From Chloracidobacterium thermophilum B (GTDB lineage: Bacteria > Acidobacteriota > Blastocatellia > Chloracidobacteriales > Chloracidobacteriaceae): a DNA stretch of 64,000 nucleotides. Below are positions 29,556-39,234 of this stretch, one piece after another; position 1 is the stretch's first letter, and every line of letters begins with the position of its first letter. The notes beneath the pieces were generated by a model, which saw only the letters and a list, made by a program, of their open reading frames with translations, was not told the DNA's origin and did not search any database. The stretch covers positions 372,001-436,000 of the forward strand of contig NC_016025.1 of assembly GCF_000226295.1 (NCBI RefSeq), read 5' to 3'. The translations under genes and the position numbers were made by a program.

Positions 29556-30005
29556 TCAGACCACGGGCGGCGGGGACGGACGGTTGAGCACGGCGACAGT
29601 CAGGCGACTGACACACACCAGCCGCCCTTCCTCATCCCGGATTCGGATGTCCCAGACATGGGTACTCGACCCAATGTGCAGGGCCGTTACCGTCCCATAG
29701 ACAAAGCCTTCCCGCACGGCACGGAGGTGATTGGCATTGATTTCCAGCCCAACCACCATCCGCTCCGGGGACACCAGATGCGAGGCGACACTGCCCATCG
29801 TCTCGGCCAGCGCCACAGAGGCACCCCCGTGCAGCAGGCCGTAGGGCTGCTTCGTCCGCTCATCCACGGGCATGCGCGCCCGCAGGTAGGTTGGTGTGGC
29901 TTCCACAAATTCAATTCCCAAGTGCGCTGCCAATCCAAACCGCGCCGAACTCAGCGCAGCAGGTGAGGCGTCCGGCGGGAACACGGCCAGTTGTGATTCA
30001 CTCAT
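29556..30005 (-). CDS. PaaI-type hotdog thioesterase
   Basis: 149 aa hotdog fold. The central helix motif LLHGGASVALAETMGSVA matches the hGG..... aE..gs.A pattern of PaaI/YdiI acyl-CoA thioesterases, with Glu as the catalytic residue. Likely hydrolyses an aromatic or hydroxybenzoyl/naphthoyl-CoA. YdiI-type members act in menaquinone synthesis, which would be one plausible job, but no neighbouring gene confirms it. Confidence 0.85.
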   Translation of the reverse strand: MSESQLAVFPPDASPAALSSARFGLAAHLGIEFVEATPTYLRARMPVDERTKQPYGLLHGGASVALAETMGSVASHLVSPERMVVGLEINANHLRAVREGFVYGTVTALHIGSSTHVWDIRIRDEEGRLVCVSRLTVAVLNRPSPPPVV

Positions 30006-30124
30006 AGGCGGTGACTGTCGTTTCAGGGAAAATGGCAGGTCACAGAGCCGGCGCCCACCCGTGCCAGACAGATTCAGCCGCTACAGCGCGTGGCGACCGG
30101 CCCGGACCTGCACCTTAGCAAGGT

Positions 30125-31294
30125 TCAGCGGTTGCGCCCATACTGTTCATGACTCGATACCCAGTCGTGCGAACTGATGGCCGAGGCTAGCGAAAGCTCA
30201 CCGGCCAGGACGACCGCCGCCACAATTTCGGCGAGTTTGTTGACCTTACCCGGCCCATCACAGCCCAGCAACTTCAGGCACTCCCGCTGGGTTGGCAGCC
30301 CCGTTCCCCCGCCGTAAGTGGCGACAATGAGCGACGGAATCGTGATGGAGAGATAAAGAGCATCATCCGGCGTACGCTCGCAGTAGAGAATGCCCGCCGA
30401 GGACTCGGCCACATTGGCAACATCCTGCCCGGTGGCGATGAACATCGCCGTCACGCCGTTGGCCGAATGCGCGCCGTTGTTGTTGACGCCCGACAGGAAT
30501 CCGCCGATGGACTGAACCTGAAAATGGTAGTGGAGAGCTTCGGGAGAAGTGCGCATCACCTGCCGGAGCAGATCGCCGGGGATGGTCGCTTCCGCCGTGA
30601 CGCGCTTGCCGCGCGTCATGATGCTGTTGATCTGCGAAGCTTTCTTGTCCGTAGCAAAGTTGGATTCCAGAAACCACCGCACGACTTTGCTGTTGTTCTG
30701 CACAATCCACTGACAGGCAACGTACGTTGCCCGCCCGACCATGTTCTGCCCGGCGGCATCCCCGGTCGAGTAGTTGAAGCGCGTGTAGAGAAACTTGTTC
30801 GCCTGGTAAAACTCGATATTGAGCAGCTTCCCGACGCGGGTCGTGGATTCGGCGGCCGCCTTGACCTGACTGAAATGTTCCCGCAGCCAGTCGGCAAAAT
30901 CACGGGCATCGCGGGCATTCTGGAAAATGAAGACCGGTGCGCGCTGCATCTGGTCGGCTGTCACCGTACAGAGGACGCCCCCCGCCATGGTCAGGGCCTT
31001 CATGCCCCGGTTGTAGCTTGCCACGAGCGTCCCTTCGGACGTAGCCAGTGGGATCAAAAACTCCCCCTGGGCATGCTCCCCGTGGATGAGAATCGGCCCG
31101 GCCAGACCAATCGGCACCTGCGCCACACCGATGAAACTTTCGATGTTGCCACGGCAAACATGCGGGTCGAACGAATAGCGGTTGACATGCTGGAACGGCT
31201 CACCCAGGTACTGCTCGGCCAGTTCCTGCCGTTGCCGAATGATTTCATCGGCATAGTCATCTTCTTTACTGTACGGAACGCGCACAGAAGCCAT
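30125..31294 (-). CDS. Hydroxymethylglutaryl-CoA reductase, class I-like
   Basis: 389 aa. Makes mevalonate from HMG-CoA for isoprenoids. Catalytic markers are present: Glu87 in ATSEGTLVAS, the Asp of GDAAGQNM (179), the Lys of TDKKASQIN, the Asp of ATGQDVANV, and a C-terminal His in SSHDWVSSH. FIGVAQVPIGLAGP matches the substrate-binding N-terminus. TDKKxxxIN and the general spacing favour class I, which is the type found in eukaryotes, archaea and few bacteria. A sigma70-like promoter and AAGGAG site precede it. Confidence 0.92.
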   Translation of the reverse strand: MASVRVPYSKEDDYADEIIRQRQELAEQYLGEPFQHVNRYSFDPHVCRGNIESFIGVAQVPIGLAGPILIHGEHAQGEFLIPLATSEGTLVASYNRGMKALTMAGGVLCTVTADQMQRAPVFIFQNARDARDFADWLREHFSQVKAAAESTTRVGKLLNIEFYQANKFLYTRFNYSTGDAAGQNMVGRATYVACQWIVQNNSKVVRWFLESNFATDKKASQINSIMTRGKRVTAEATIPGDLLRQVMRTSPEALHYHFQVQSIGGFLSGVNNNGAHSANGVTAMFIATGQDVANVAESSAGILYCERTPDDALYLSITIPSLIVATYGGGTGLPTQRECLKLLGCDGPGKVNKLAEIVAAVVLAGELSLASAISSHDWVSSHEQYGRNR

Positions 31295-31630
31295 AGTCTG
31301 GATTCTCCTTCGGAAAGAATTTCGATGTGTGGGAGCGCATACGTGATTAGCGCGCGTTATACCTTACCGCCTCGGTGCGTCAACCCTGAAGTACGCACGG
31401 ACGGCCGTCAGCAGTCACCACTTTCCCACGTTCGTCCCCGTTTGACAAACCCAAGCAGGCTTGTCAGCATCACTGCTTCGGCTGGATTACCGGTTTCGTT
31501 CAACCCACGAGTTTGACCCCAGAGACGAGAAAAACGCAACGTGTCTGATCGCCGGAACCAGCCCGTGCCTGCCCGTTCGGGCTGCCATCCCAAACACTTA
31601 CCGAACCACTTCAAGGAGAGCCTACTTGCC
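31295..31630. other. Divergent intergenic region between HMG-CoA reductase and TPR-like gene
   Basis: 336 bp. Holds the reductase promoter (minus strand, below). On the plus strand a TTGACA at 31442 could be a -35 box for the rightward gene but has no good -10. Nothing else recognised. Confidence 0.4.
31356..31383 (-). promoter_or_regulatory. Sigma70-like promoter for HMG-CoA reductase
   Basis: Minus strand TTGACG (31383-31378), 16-bp spacer, TATAAC (31361-31356), about 60 bp before the ATG. Confidence 0.5.
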
Positions 31631-32617
31631 ATGAAGACCGTTTCGATTGCCGTCCTCAGCCTCGCACTTGCCGCCGGGGCAACAAGTACCACCACCCTGG
31701 CTTACACCGCTGCCGGGGTGTCTGCCCAGGACAATGCTGCCAAGCAGCGCAAGGAATATGACGACTACAAGAAAATTGAGGCGGAGCCGGACCCGGTCAA
31801 GAAACTTGAACTGGCGCGCGCCTTCTTTGAGTCCGACCCGACTCCAACGTATGTCAAGTACGTTCAGGGACAAGTCAATGCCGCCCGCTATGCCCTGTTT
31901 ACCCGCTACAAAGAGGCCGGCGACATGGCCAATGCCGTCAAAATTGCCGATGAATACGTGGCTTCCGTCCCCGAAACCGATCTGTTCTTTGCCTTTCAGT
32001 TGACGACGTTGGCTGAAACCAAGGCCCTCAAACAGGGCGTGAAGCCGGAGGCCGCCGGGGCGTGGGCGGAAGCCGCCAAATATGCCACCAAAGCCCGCAA
32101 ACTCATCGTTGAGGACAACCGGAGCGAAGCGTTGCTCTACGACTCCAAGACGACAACCTGGGACAAGGTCAAGCCGGGGTTTGTGGCCTATCTCCACCGG
32201 ATTGAAGCCTTTGCCCACTTCACTGCCAAGCAATATGACCAAGCGGAAAAATCCCTGCTGGCGGTCATCGAAGCCAAGTGCGACGCCTATCCCGATGTCT
32301 ATTTCCTGCTCGGCCAAATCCACAACGCGCGGTATGACGACAAAGCCAACGCCTTCAACAAGCTCTCGGCCGAAGTACAAAGCGGTGAACAAGGACAGAA
32401 GCTTCTGCAGGAAGCCAAGGAAGAATCCAAAAAGGCAGCCGAGTTTTTCGCCCGTGGCATTCTCGTGGCCGAAGCTTCCCCGAACAAAGACACCTACAAG
32501 GCTATCGTCGCCAACGCCCGCAAGGAAATGGAAGAGGCTTACGAGATTTGGAACGACGGCAAAAAGGACGGAATGGAGGAGTTCATGGCTGGCTTCAAAT
32601 CCGCCTGCCAGCCGTGA
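31631..32617 (+). CDS. Secreted/periplasmic helical (TPR-like) protein
   Basis: 328 aa from ATG 31631 (AGGAGA upstream). Signal peptide MKTVSIAVLSLALAAGA followed by mature helical repeats with TPR-like spacing, e.g. EAGDMANAVKIADEYVASVP and KQYDQAEKSLLAVIEAKCDA. Lys/Ala/Glu-rich. Probably a periplasmic scaffold; no specific partner can be named. Confidence 0.7.
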   Translation: MKTVSIAVLSLALAAGATSTTTLAYTAAGVSAQDNAAKQRKEYDDYKKIEAEPDPVKKLELARAFFESDPTPTYVKYVQGQVNAARYALFTRYKEAGDMANAVKIADEYVASVPETDLFFAFQLTTLAETKALKQGVKPEAAGAWAEAAKYATKARKLIVEDNRSEALLYDSKTTTWDKVKPGFVAYLHRIEAFAHFTAKQYDQAEKSLLAVIEAKCDAYPDVYFLLGQIHNARYDDKANAFNKLSAEVQSGEQGQKLLQEAKEESKKAAEFFARGILVAEASPNKDTYKAIVANARKEMEEAYEIWNDGKKDGMEEFMAGFKSACQP

Positions 32618-32698
32618 AAGGCTTTGGCCTGGACGCACCAGCAGGCCCCGTTCAGCGACGGGCGCTTCTGAGTGCCACCCTGAACCCGTATCCGCCGC

Positions 32699-33427
32699 AT
32701 GCCAAAACGTGGCAACCAGACTTTTGAACACCTCATGGCCCAGCTTGAAACCCGGCTGGGCCACCGGTTTGCCCGCCGCGAATGGCTTGCCGAGGCACTG
32801 ACCCACCGCTCCTACGCCTTGGAGCACCCACCCACGCCCCACAACGAGCGCCTCGAATTCCTTGGCGATGCCGTGCTCGGTTTCATCATCTGTGCCTGGC
32901 TTGTCGAGCAGTTCCCCACCGCCAGCGAAGGTGATCTGGCCAGGGCCAAGGGGCACCTCGTGGCTTCCGCCCAACTGGCCCAGGCGGCGGAGCGCATTGG
33001 GTTGGGTGAAGCCCTGCGCCTCGGCCGCAACGAGGAACAACAGGGCGGACGCCACAAGACGACGCTCCTGGAAAACGCCTTCGAGGCCGTTGTGGCCGCC
33101 CTGTACCTCGATGGCGGCATCGCCGTCGCCACCGATGCCGTACGGCGCATTTTCGCCGATGAGGTTGCCGCGCTCGACTTTGCCCACATTGCCGCACTCG
33201 ACGCCAAAACGGCACTTCAGGATTGGCTCCGTCTGCACCGCCGACCGCTCCCCTGCTACGAAACCATTGCCGTCGAAGGTCAATCCCACCAACCGACGTT
33301 TCACGTCGTCGTCACGATTGAGGGCCACTGTCTGGGCGAAGGGCGCGGGCCAAGTCGCAAGGCCGCCGAGCAGGCAGCCGCGGCTATGGCGCTTCAGCAG
33401 TTGAAAGCCGAGGTTGAAACGTCATGA
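32699..33427 (+). CDS. rnc: Ribonuclease III
   Basis: 242 aa. Cuts double-stranded RNA in rRNA and mRNA maturation. The signature NERLEFLGDAVL is at residues 49-60, the second acidic cluster is LLENAFEAVVAALYLD, and the C-terminal dsRNA-binding domain ends GPSRKAAEQAAAAMALQQL. ATG is close after the previous gene. Its stop overlaps the next start (ATGA). Confidence 0.95.
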   Translation: MPKRGNQTFEHLMAQLETRLGHRFARREWLAEALTHRSYALEHPPTPHNERLEFLGDAVLGFIICAWLVEQFPTASEGDLARAKGHLVASAQLAQAAERIGLGEALRLGRNEEQQGGRHKTTLLENAFEAVVAALYLDGGIAVATDAVRRIFADEVAALDFAHIAALDAKTALQDWLRLHRRPLPCYETIAVEGQSHQPTFHVVVTIEGHCLGEGRGPSRKAAEQAAAAMALQQLKAEVETS

Positions 33428-34791
33428 CCACGGCCAGGGAAAACGCCCCCGCTTCATCCCTGCGGCGCCGATGGCCACTTCTGCTCGGGACCGCGGCCGC
33501 AGCCGCGGCTGTTCTCCTGCTACTCCTTTTCGTTGCACCGCACCTTATCCCGTCTGGCTGGCTCATTCCCCAACTGGAGCAACTTCTGAGCCGGGCGCTC
33601 GGCACACCGGTTCAGGTAGCCAGCGCCAGGGCCACCTCGTTTCTGCCGCTGACGATTGTCGTTGAAAACGTCACTCTGGGTCAGAACCGCCCGGAGGCCC
33701 GGCTGACAGGAACCATCCGGCAGGGTGAGTTTGGTATTGGCTGGCTCAACCTGTTCCGTCGCCGCCCGACCTTTACCCACCTGCACCTGGTCGAAGCGGA
33801 CTTGCAGCTTTCAACCGGTACGGCTGCCGGGCCGTCCGGCCAGTGGCGGCTGTTGCCCGTACCATCCGCACCCCATCTGCCCGCAAGCCTGTCCGCACCG
33901 TCACGCCGGGCTTTTCATCACCCGGAACTGATGCTGCGCCCTGCCGCCGATACTCCAACTGACACCAATGCAGAACCGTTCAGCATTGAGCAGTTGGCCG
34001 TTCAGAACAGCCGCCTGTCCTGGCCCGACACGCCCTTCCGGTTCGAGCGCCTGAACACCGAAGGACGTGTGCAGGGACGTGACGTGACCCTGCGCCAGAC
34101 CACGGCCAACTGGCTCAACGGGACACTCGAAGCCAGTGCCGTACGCCTGACCTTTGCCCCGGAACACCTTGGCTTTGCCATCACCGGCCGCCTGACCAAC
34201 ATTGCAACTGAAAAGCTGGCTTCCCCCCCGGAAACAGCGGCTGTGACCGGTCAGGGGACATTCCGGCTCGACATCGCAGGACAGTACCGCTACGAGACAC
34301 GAAACTTCGAGGGACTGTCCGGCTCCGGCGATGGCGATCTGCGTGAAGGGTGCTTCCCCCGCCTCCGGCCGGGAGCCATTGGACGGACACTCGCCCCCCC
34401 TGCGCTGCCCATGCGTCTGGGCGATTTCGACCTGGGCCCCCTGCAGGAACGCCTGCTGGGAACGGAATCCGGGCTGCCCTCAACCAGCGAAGGGCTGTCC
34501 TTCCGGGAACTCGTCTTCCGCTTTGCCTTGGAAGGCACAACCGTCAGGCTTGACGGACTCACCTGCACCATCGCCGAAAACCGCCAGATTTTTGGCCAAG
34601 GTGTGATTTCCCTGGCCGAGCGCCCGGCGCAGATTAACTTCGACCTGCGCTTCCCGCTGAACTTCGTTACGGGACGCAGCGCCAGCCGGCTCCCCTTCTT
34701 TGGAACATTGAGTGAGCGGCAGATGATTCCGGTCCGTGTCACCGGTACGTTCGAGCGGCCGGTCGTCGAAATCATCAGCCTTTCGCTGTAA
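33424..34791 (+). CDS. AsmA-like membrane-anchored protein
   Basis: 455 aa. One N-terminal TM helix after a basic start (RRRWPLLLGTAAAAAAVLLL), then a beta-rich periplasmic body with the AsmA-type opening (LEQLLSRALGTPVQVASARA; TIVVENVTLGQNR). AsmA-like proteins influence lipid transport to the outer membrane. Overlaps rnc by 4 bp. Confidence 0.65.
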   Translation: MTTARENAPASSLRRRWPLLLGTAAAAAAVLLLLLFVAPHLIPSGWLIPQLEQLLSRALGTPVQVASARATSFLPLTIVVENVTLGQNRPEARLTGTIRQGEFGIGWLNLFRRRPTFTHLHLVEADLQLSTGTAAGPSGQWRLLPVPSAPHLPASLSAPSRRAFHHPELMLRPAADTPTDTNAEPFSIEQLAVQNSRLSWPDTPFRFERLNTEGRVQGRDVTLRQTTANWLNGTLEASAVRLTFAPEHLGFAITGRLTNIATEKLASPPETAAVTGQGTFRLDIAGQYRYETRNFEGLSGSGDGDLREGCFPRLRPGAIGRTLAPPALPMRLGDFDLGPLQERLLGTESGLPSTSEGLSFRELVFRFALEGTTVRLDGLTCTIAENRQIFGQGVISLAERPAQINFDLRFPLNFVTGRSASRLPFFGTLSERQMIPVRVTGTFERPVVEIISLSL

Positions 34792-34800
34792 CCTCAGCTT

Positions 34801-35421
34801 ATGAGCCATCTCAACCTGCCGCCCGAGGCCTTCCGACGTTGGGATGAAACGCCGGATGCCCGGTTCTACAGCCTGCCGCGCTTCGTCACCCACATTGACG
34901 CCGGAGCCATCGCTGCTGTCACGCAGCTTTACCGTGAGTATTTTCCTCCCGGCGGCGACATCCTCGATGTCTGTTCAAGCTGGGTCAGCCACCTGCCGGA
35001 AGATGTGACCTACCGGCAGGTCACTGGCATTGGGATGAATGCCGCCGAGCTGGCGGCCAATCCCCGGCTGACGGACTGGGTCGTTCACGATCTGAATACC
35101 AAGCCGGTTCTGCCTCTCGCCGATGCCAGTTTCGATGCCGCCGGTCTGTGCGTTTCCATTGACTATCTCACCGATCCGGTAGCCGTACTGCGCGACATCG
35201 GGCGGGTCCTGCGTCCGGGCGGGCCGCTGGTCGTCACCTTTTCCAACCGCTGTTTTCCCACCAAGGCGATTGCCATCTGGCTGATGCTCGACGATGCCGG
35301 GCGCTGTCGGCTGGTCGAGAATTTCTTTCGGGCGGCTGGCGTCTGGGACGACATTCACACCCTTGACCGTAGCCCCGGCACTGGTGATCCCCTCTATGCT
35401 GTCATCGGGAGGCGGCGATGA
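34801..35421 (+). CDS. SAM-dependent methyltransferase, class I
   Basis: 206 aa. A shortened Rossmann fold: motif I GGDILDVCSSWVSHLP (unusual, no GxGxG), motif II/III LPLADASFDAAGLCVSIDYL, then RVLRPGGPLVVTFSNRCFPTKA. This matches small uncharacterised methyltransferases. Substrate unknown. Coupled by ATGA to the epimerase gene, so possibly part of sugar or lipid modification. Confidence 0.75.
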   Translation: MSHLNLPPEAFRRWDETPDARFYSLPRFVTHIDAGAIAAVTQLYREYFPPGGDILDVCSSWVSHLPEDVTYRQVTGIGMNAAELAANPRLTDWVVHDLNTKPVLPLADASFDAAGLCVSIDYLTDPVAVLRDIGRVLRPGGPLVVTFSNRCFPTKAIAIWLMLDDAGRCRLVENFFRAAGVWDDIHTLDRSPGTGDPLYAVIGRRR

Positions 35422-36359
35422 GCATCCGCTGTCTCGTCACCGGCGGCGCCGGCTTCATCGGCAGCCATCTGGTCGAACGGCTCGTCCGGGACGGCCATCG
35501 CGTCCGGGTCGTGGACAACCTCATCACCGGCTTTCGGCACAATCTGGCGGCTGTCGCGGCCGAGGTTGAGTTCATCGAAGGCGCGCTGGAAGACCCGGCA
35601 ACGGCGCAGCAGGCTGTAGCCGGCGTGGAAGTCATTTTCCACGAGGCAGCGCTGCCCAGTGTGCCCCGCTCCGTCCAGGACCCGTTCACCTCCCAACGCT
35701 GCGGCGAAGTCGCCACCCTGACGCTGCTCGCTGCCGCAGCCCGGGCCGGCAGCGTCAGGCGCGTCATTTACGCCTCTTCATCGAGCATCTACGGCGACAC
35801 ACCAACTCTTCCCAAGGTGGAGACCATGCCGCCACGGCCGCTGAGTCCCTACGCGGCAACCAAGCTGGCCGGAGAAGGCTACATGTCCGCCTACGCAGCC
35901 TTGAGCGGCATGGATACGCTGTGCCTGCGGTACTTCAACGTCTTTGGGCCGCGCCAGGACCCAAACAATCAGTACGCCGGCGTCATTGCCAGGTTTGTCC
36001 AGGTGATGGCACGCGGCGAGCGGCCGACCATCTACGGCGACGGAACGGCCACCCGGGACTTCACCCCCGTTGCCAACGTCGTACAGGCCAACCTGCTGGC
36101 TATGAACGCTCCGGGGCGCTTCCAGGGCGAAGTGTTCAACATCGCCTGCGGACGGCAGATTTCCCTTCAGAGGCTTGTGCAGCAGCTCAATGCGCTGTTT
36201 GGGACCGACCTCAACCCTGTCCACGCTGCACCGCGGCCCGGCGACATCGCCCACTCCTGCGCCGACATCGCCAAAGCGGGGCGCCTGCTGGGTTATGCGC
36301 CCCAGGTGGATTTTGAAACCGGGCTGCGCGAACTGGTTCACCAGACACCCCGCCTTTAG
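35418..36359 (+). CDS. NAD-dependent sugar-nucleotide epimerase/dehydratase
   Basis: 313 aa extended SDR. Nucleotide-binding GGAGFIGSHLVE at residues 9-20, catalytic YAATK (Tyr near 152) with upstream Ser of ASSSSIYG, and the FNVFGPRQDPNNQYAGVI block of the GalE/WbpP group. Interconverts UDP-sugars, probably UDP-GlcNAc/GalNAc or Glc/Gal, for surface glycan synthesis. Confidence 0.9.
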   Translation: MSIRCLVTGGAGFIGSHLVERLVRDGHRVRVVDNLITGFRHNLAAVAAEVEFIEGALEDPATAQQAVAGVEVIFHEAALPSVPRSVQDPFTSQRCGEVATLTLLAAAARAGSVRRVIYASSSSIYGDTPTLPKVETMPPRPLSPYAATKLAGEGYMSAYAALSGMDTLCLRYFNVFGPRQDPNNQYAGVIARFVQVMARGERPTIYGDGTATRDFTPVANVVQANLLAMNAPGRFQGEVFNIACGRQISLQRLVQQLNALFGTDLNPVHAAPRPGDIAHSCADIAKAGRLLGYAPQVDFETGLRELVHQTPRL

Positions 36360-36466
36360 CTGCCCGGTTCGCGGCCAGCCACAGACGGCGCGACCTCTTG
36401 CCTGACTGCGTATAAAATCGTATTTTTCCTGAACACAAAACACACCCGTACTCTGGATGCACGCTC

Positions 36467-36844
36467 ATGAAAGTTGCCTACGTCTTTGCCACCAACATGG
36501 CCAGCACCTTCAAACTGGCGACGATGATCCTGCCGCAGCTCGAAGACGGAGAACACGGCGCACAGGTCGTCGGAATGATGTTTTTTGATGACAACTTGTT
36601 CTGCCTCCGGCAGGGTGACCCCGTGGGTGAGCGGCTGGCGCGCCTCGCCAAGGAACAGGGCATCCTGCTGATGGTGTGTGACCAGTGCGCGGTGCGCCGC
36701 AACCTGGCTGAAGGCAACTTCGAGCAGTGCGGCAAGGGACAGGTCAAAGCCAAGGGGCTGGTTGAAGGCGTCGTAGCCGGGTGTTTTCCGCAGCTCTATG
36801 CGGCTTTGGCCGGAAATCCACCCGACTACGTCATCACGCTGTAA
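36467..36844 (+). CDS. DsrE-family protein
   Basis: 125 aa DsrE/F-like alpha/beta fold: KVAYVFATNMASTFKLATMI at the start, GMMFFDDNLFCLRQGD, then the cysteine-bearing LLMVCDQCAVRR and later Cys in NFEQCGKG. Such proteins move sulfur or persulfide between carriers. Monocistronic and convergent with the diiron gene. Confidence 0.72.
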   Translation: MKVAYVFATNMASTFKLATMILPQLEDGEHGAQVVGMMFFDDNLFCLRQGDPVGERLARLAKEQGILLMVCDQCAVRRNLAEGNFEQCGKGQVKAKGLVEGVVAGCFPQLYAALAGNPPDYVITL

Positions 36845-36899
36845 GCCCGGCCCCCACCCCATCAACGGCCGATGTGGCTGAGACTGTGGTGTGGAAGGT

Positions 36900-38072
36900 T
36901 CACACGGTGTCTTCCAGAAGGTCGGCGGCCGTGAGTTCCGTCGCCGGACGTTCGTGCTCAAAGGCCAGCAGTCCCAGTTGTGCGTAGTGCGGACGAATGC
37001 GGTCGCTGAGCAGCCCAATCCGTTTGAGATTGGGAATGATGCGGCGAAACATCGTCCGCCGGAACATGGCCATCATGTCCGAGTGGAGCACCAGCCGGTT
37101 CCACTGCGCACGGCGCAGGCGATGGGCAAAGTGCTCATCGTAGATTTCGTGCAGAAGGAACCGGTTGCGCAGCAGCACGGCCATTTCAAACGCCCAGTCT
37201 TCACGGTCCCGGCGCTCACGTTCACTGACCTCCCGAAGGTAGAACTCGCCCAGCGCGAGTACGCCGAAGTGGACGTGGCGGGCTTCATCCGTGATGACCA
37301 TTTTGAGCAGGTCGCGCAGCAGCGGCTCGCCCGACAACTGGCGCAACGTGGTGAAAGCCCCCAGGGCCAGCCCCTCGATCATGATTTGCATCCCCAGGAA
37401 TTTCACGTCCCAGCGCGAATCCGTCATCAGGGCATCAATGACGACGTAGAGGTTGTCGTTGATGTCATAGAGCTTTTCCAGCTTCGTCGTCAGATAGGTG
37501 TGAAACGCCTCGACATGACGGCTTTCATCCATCACCTGCGTGCCGCCATAGAGCTTGGCATCGAGCCATGGCACGGCCGTTGTGGTCAGCGCCGCCGCGT
37601 AGAGCGCCCCCTGTTCGCCGTGCAGAAACTGACTGAGCAGCCAGCTTGTCAGCGCGTGGAGCTGCACCCGGCGCTCGTGTTCGGTCAGCTTTGACCAGAG
37701 CGGAAGCCAGTAGGCTGGGTGAAACTTCTCCGGCAGCAGCACAGTGTCGGGATGAAACGGATCGACAAGACGCTGCCAGTCCAAATCGGTGGTGGCATTC
37801 CACTGGGCGGTTTTGGCGGCTTCGGTCAGACGACGAATTTCGGGCTGATTGCGTTCGTAACGCCAGTCGAAGTTGGCCGGATACCCCACCGGCAACGCCG
37901 TGGTGTCTTCCCGTTTGCCGCGTTTTTGAATCAGACCACGGTAGGCCGGGCCGAGCAGCCCCGCCAGTACCCGAACATTGCCATTGGCCGTAGCCTGGTA
38001 CAGTAAAGCGCCCTGTTGCATGAGCGCATCCAGCTCAGACAGGACAGCCTCGCGCGTAGGCAGACGCAACAT
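36900..38072 (-). CDS. Ferritin-like diiron protein (AurF/long-chain oxygenase type)
   Basis: 390 aa from ATG 38072 (GGGAGG 10 nt upstream; the longer frame lacks one). Four-helix diiron ligands appear as GEQGALYAAAL, VMDESRHVEAFHTY, MIEGLALGAF and TDEARHVHFGVLAL, i.e. two E/D-x-x-R-H pairs plus two single Glu. This suits an oxygen-activating oxidase or N-oxygenase. Cofactor is certain by motif; substrate is not. Confidence 0.75.
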   Translation of the reverse strand: MLRLPTREAVLSELDALMQQGALLYQATANGNVRVLAGLLGPAYRGLIQKRGKREDTTALPVGYPANFDWRYERNQPEIRRLTEAAKTAQWNATTDLDWQRLVDPFHPDTVLLPEKFHPAYWLPLWSKLTEHERRVQLHALTSWLLSQFLHGEQGALYAAALTTTAVPWLDAKLYGGTQVMDESRHVEAFHTYLTTKLEKLYDINDNLYVVIDALMTDSRWDVKFLGMQIMIEGLALGAFTTLRQLSGEPLLRDLLKMVITDEARHVHFGVLALGEFYLREVSERERRDREDWAFEMAVLLRNRFLLHEIYDEHFAHRLRRAQWNRLVLHSDMMAMFRRTMFRRIIPNLKRIGLLSDRIRPHYAQLGLLAFEHERPATELTAADLLEDTV

Positions 38073-38163
38073 AAGCGACGTGCCTCCCTTGTGACGGACG
38101 GTCGTGACGGGGGCCATCACAGGCGTGAAGGTTACGGCCCCACGCCCACAAGAGCAAACGCTT

Positions 38164-39129
38164 TCACCTGTGCACGTGTGCCAAAAAGGTTTCCACCTGG
38201 CGCTGAACCTCTCCGCTGGCGAGAAGTTCGGCCGCGCAGGCGGCACCGTCAGCCAGCGTTTCCGTCCGTCCGGCGGCCACAAACCCAAGGCCGGCATTGA
38301 GCCGTACGCTGTGGTAATCGGCCGAAACGGTATCCCGTCCCGTCACGATGTCCTGGAACTGCCGCAGATTGGCCTCTGGTGTGTAGGGCTGAGCTTCTAC
38401 ATCGCACGGCAGGTCGAGCGGTGTCCAGGAGCGTTTGTCAATCCGCCGGGGCGTCACTTCATACAGGACGGAGGTTCCGACCGGCGTCAGTTCGTCCCGG
38501 TTTTCGTGGCCGCGCACCACGACCGCCCGGTGTGTTCGTGGGTCGGTCGCTAGCCACTGGGCAATGAACGCCTGCATGCGTGGGTGCGACACCCCCATGA
38601 CGCGCCGGCCGGGATGCAGAGGATGCAGCAGCGGGCCGATGTAGTTGAAAAGGGTCGGACGCCCGAACCGCCGCCGCGCCGCCGCCACAGCCTTGAGCGC
38701 CGGGTAACACTGAGGTGCGTAGAGAAACGCCAGGTTGGTGGCATCGAGCAGGCGCGGGAGCCGCTCCGGCGGATACTCGACCGGGACGCCGAGCTGTTCG
38801 AGCAGGTCAAAGCTCCCGCTCGTACTGGTGGCAGCGCGGTTGCCGAACTTGACCACGCGCACGCCCCCGGCTGCCAGAACGAAAGCCACCGTGGTTGAGA
38901 CATTGAAGTGCGGCCGACCGCTGCCGCCCGTGCCGCAGCAGTCAAAGACCGGCTCAGCCAGCTCCGGCAGGGGGCAGGCCGTGGCGCGGACGGCTGCAAT
39001 GAGCGTGGTGAATTGCTCAAACGTTGCGGTGTCGGGCGTCAACGATGCCAGCAGCGCATCGGTTTCCGCTTCACTCAGGCGACCAGCAAGCAGCGCGGCC
39101 AGATGGTTGGCCAGGGTCTCATCCATCAT
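38164..39129 (-). CDS. trpD: Anthranilate phosphoribosyltransferase
   Basis: 321 aa from ATG 39129 (second ATG at 39126). Transfers phosphoribose to anthranilate in tryptophan synthesis. PRPP motif DCCGTGGSGRPHFNVST at about residue 80, KFGNRAATSTSGSFDLLEQL near 110, and NYIGPLLHPLHPGRRVMGV near 170. Slightly short at the N-terminus for the family but all motifs are present. Other trp genes are not adjacent. Confidence 0.93.
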   Translation of the reverse strand: MMDETLANHLAALLAGRLSEAETDALLASLTPDTATFEQFTTLIAAVRATACPLPELAEPVFDCCGTGGSGRPHFNVSTTVAFVLAAGGVRVVKFGNRAATSTSGSFDLLEQLGVPVEYPPERLPRLLDATNLAFLYAPQCYPALKAVAAARRRFGRPTLFNYIGPLLHPLHPGRRVMGVSHPRMQAFIAQWLATDPRTHRAVVVRGHENRDELTPVGTSVLYEVTPRRIDKRSWTPLDLPCDVEAQPYTPEANLRQFQDIVTGRDTVSADYHSVRLNAGLGFVAAGRTETLADGAACAAELLASGEVQRQVETFLAHVHR

Positions 39130-39234
39130 CTTCTTCTGTTGACTCCAGCCTGCCCGGCGGTCCGGCATCGGGCTGGCAACTGGAGACAGGCAAACTACGA
39201 AGCATCTGACACAAAACAATTTTTTTCGGCTGCT

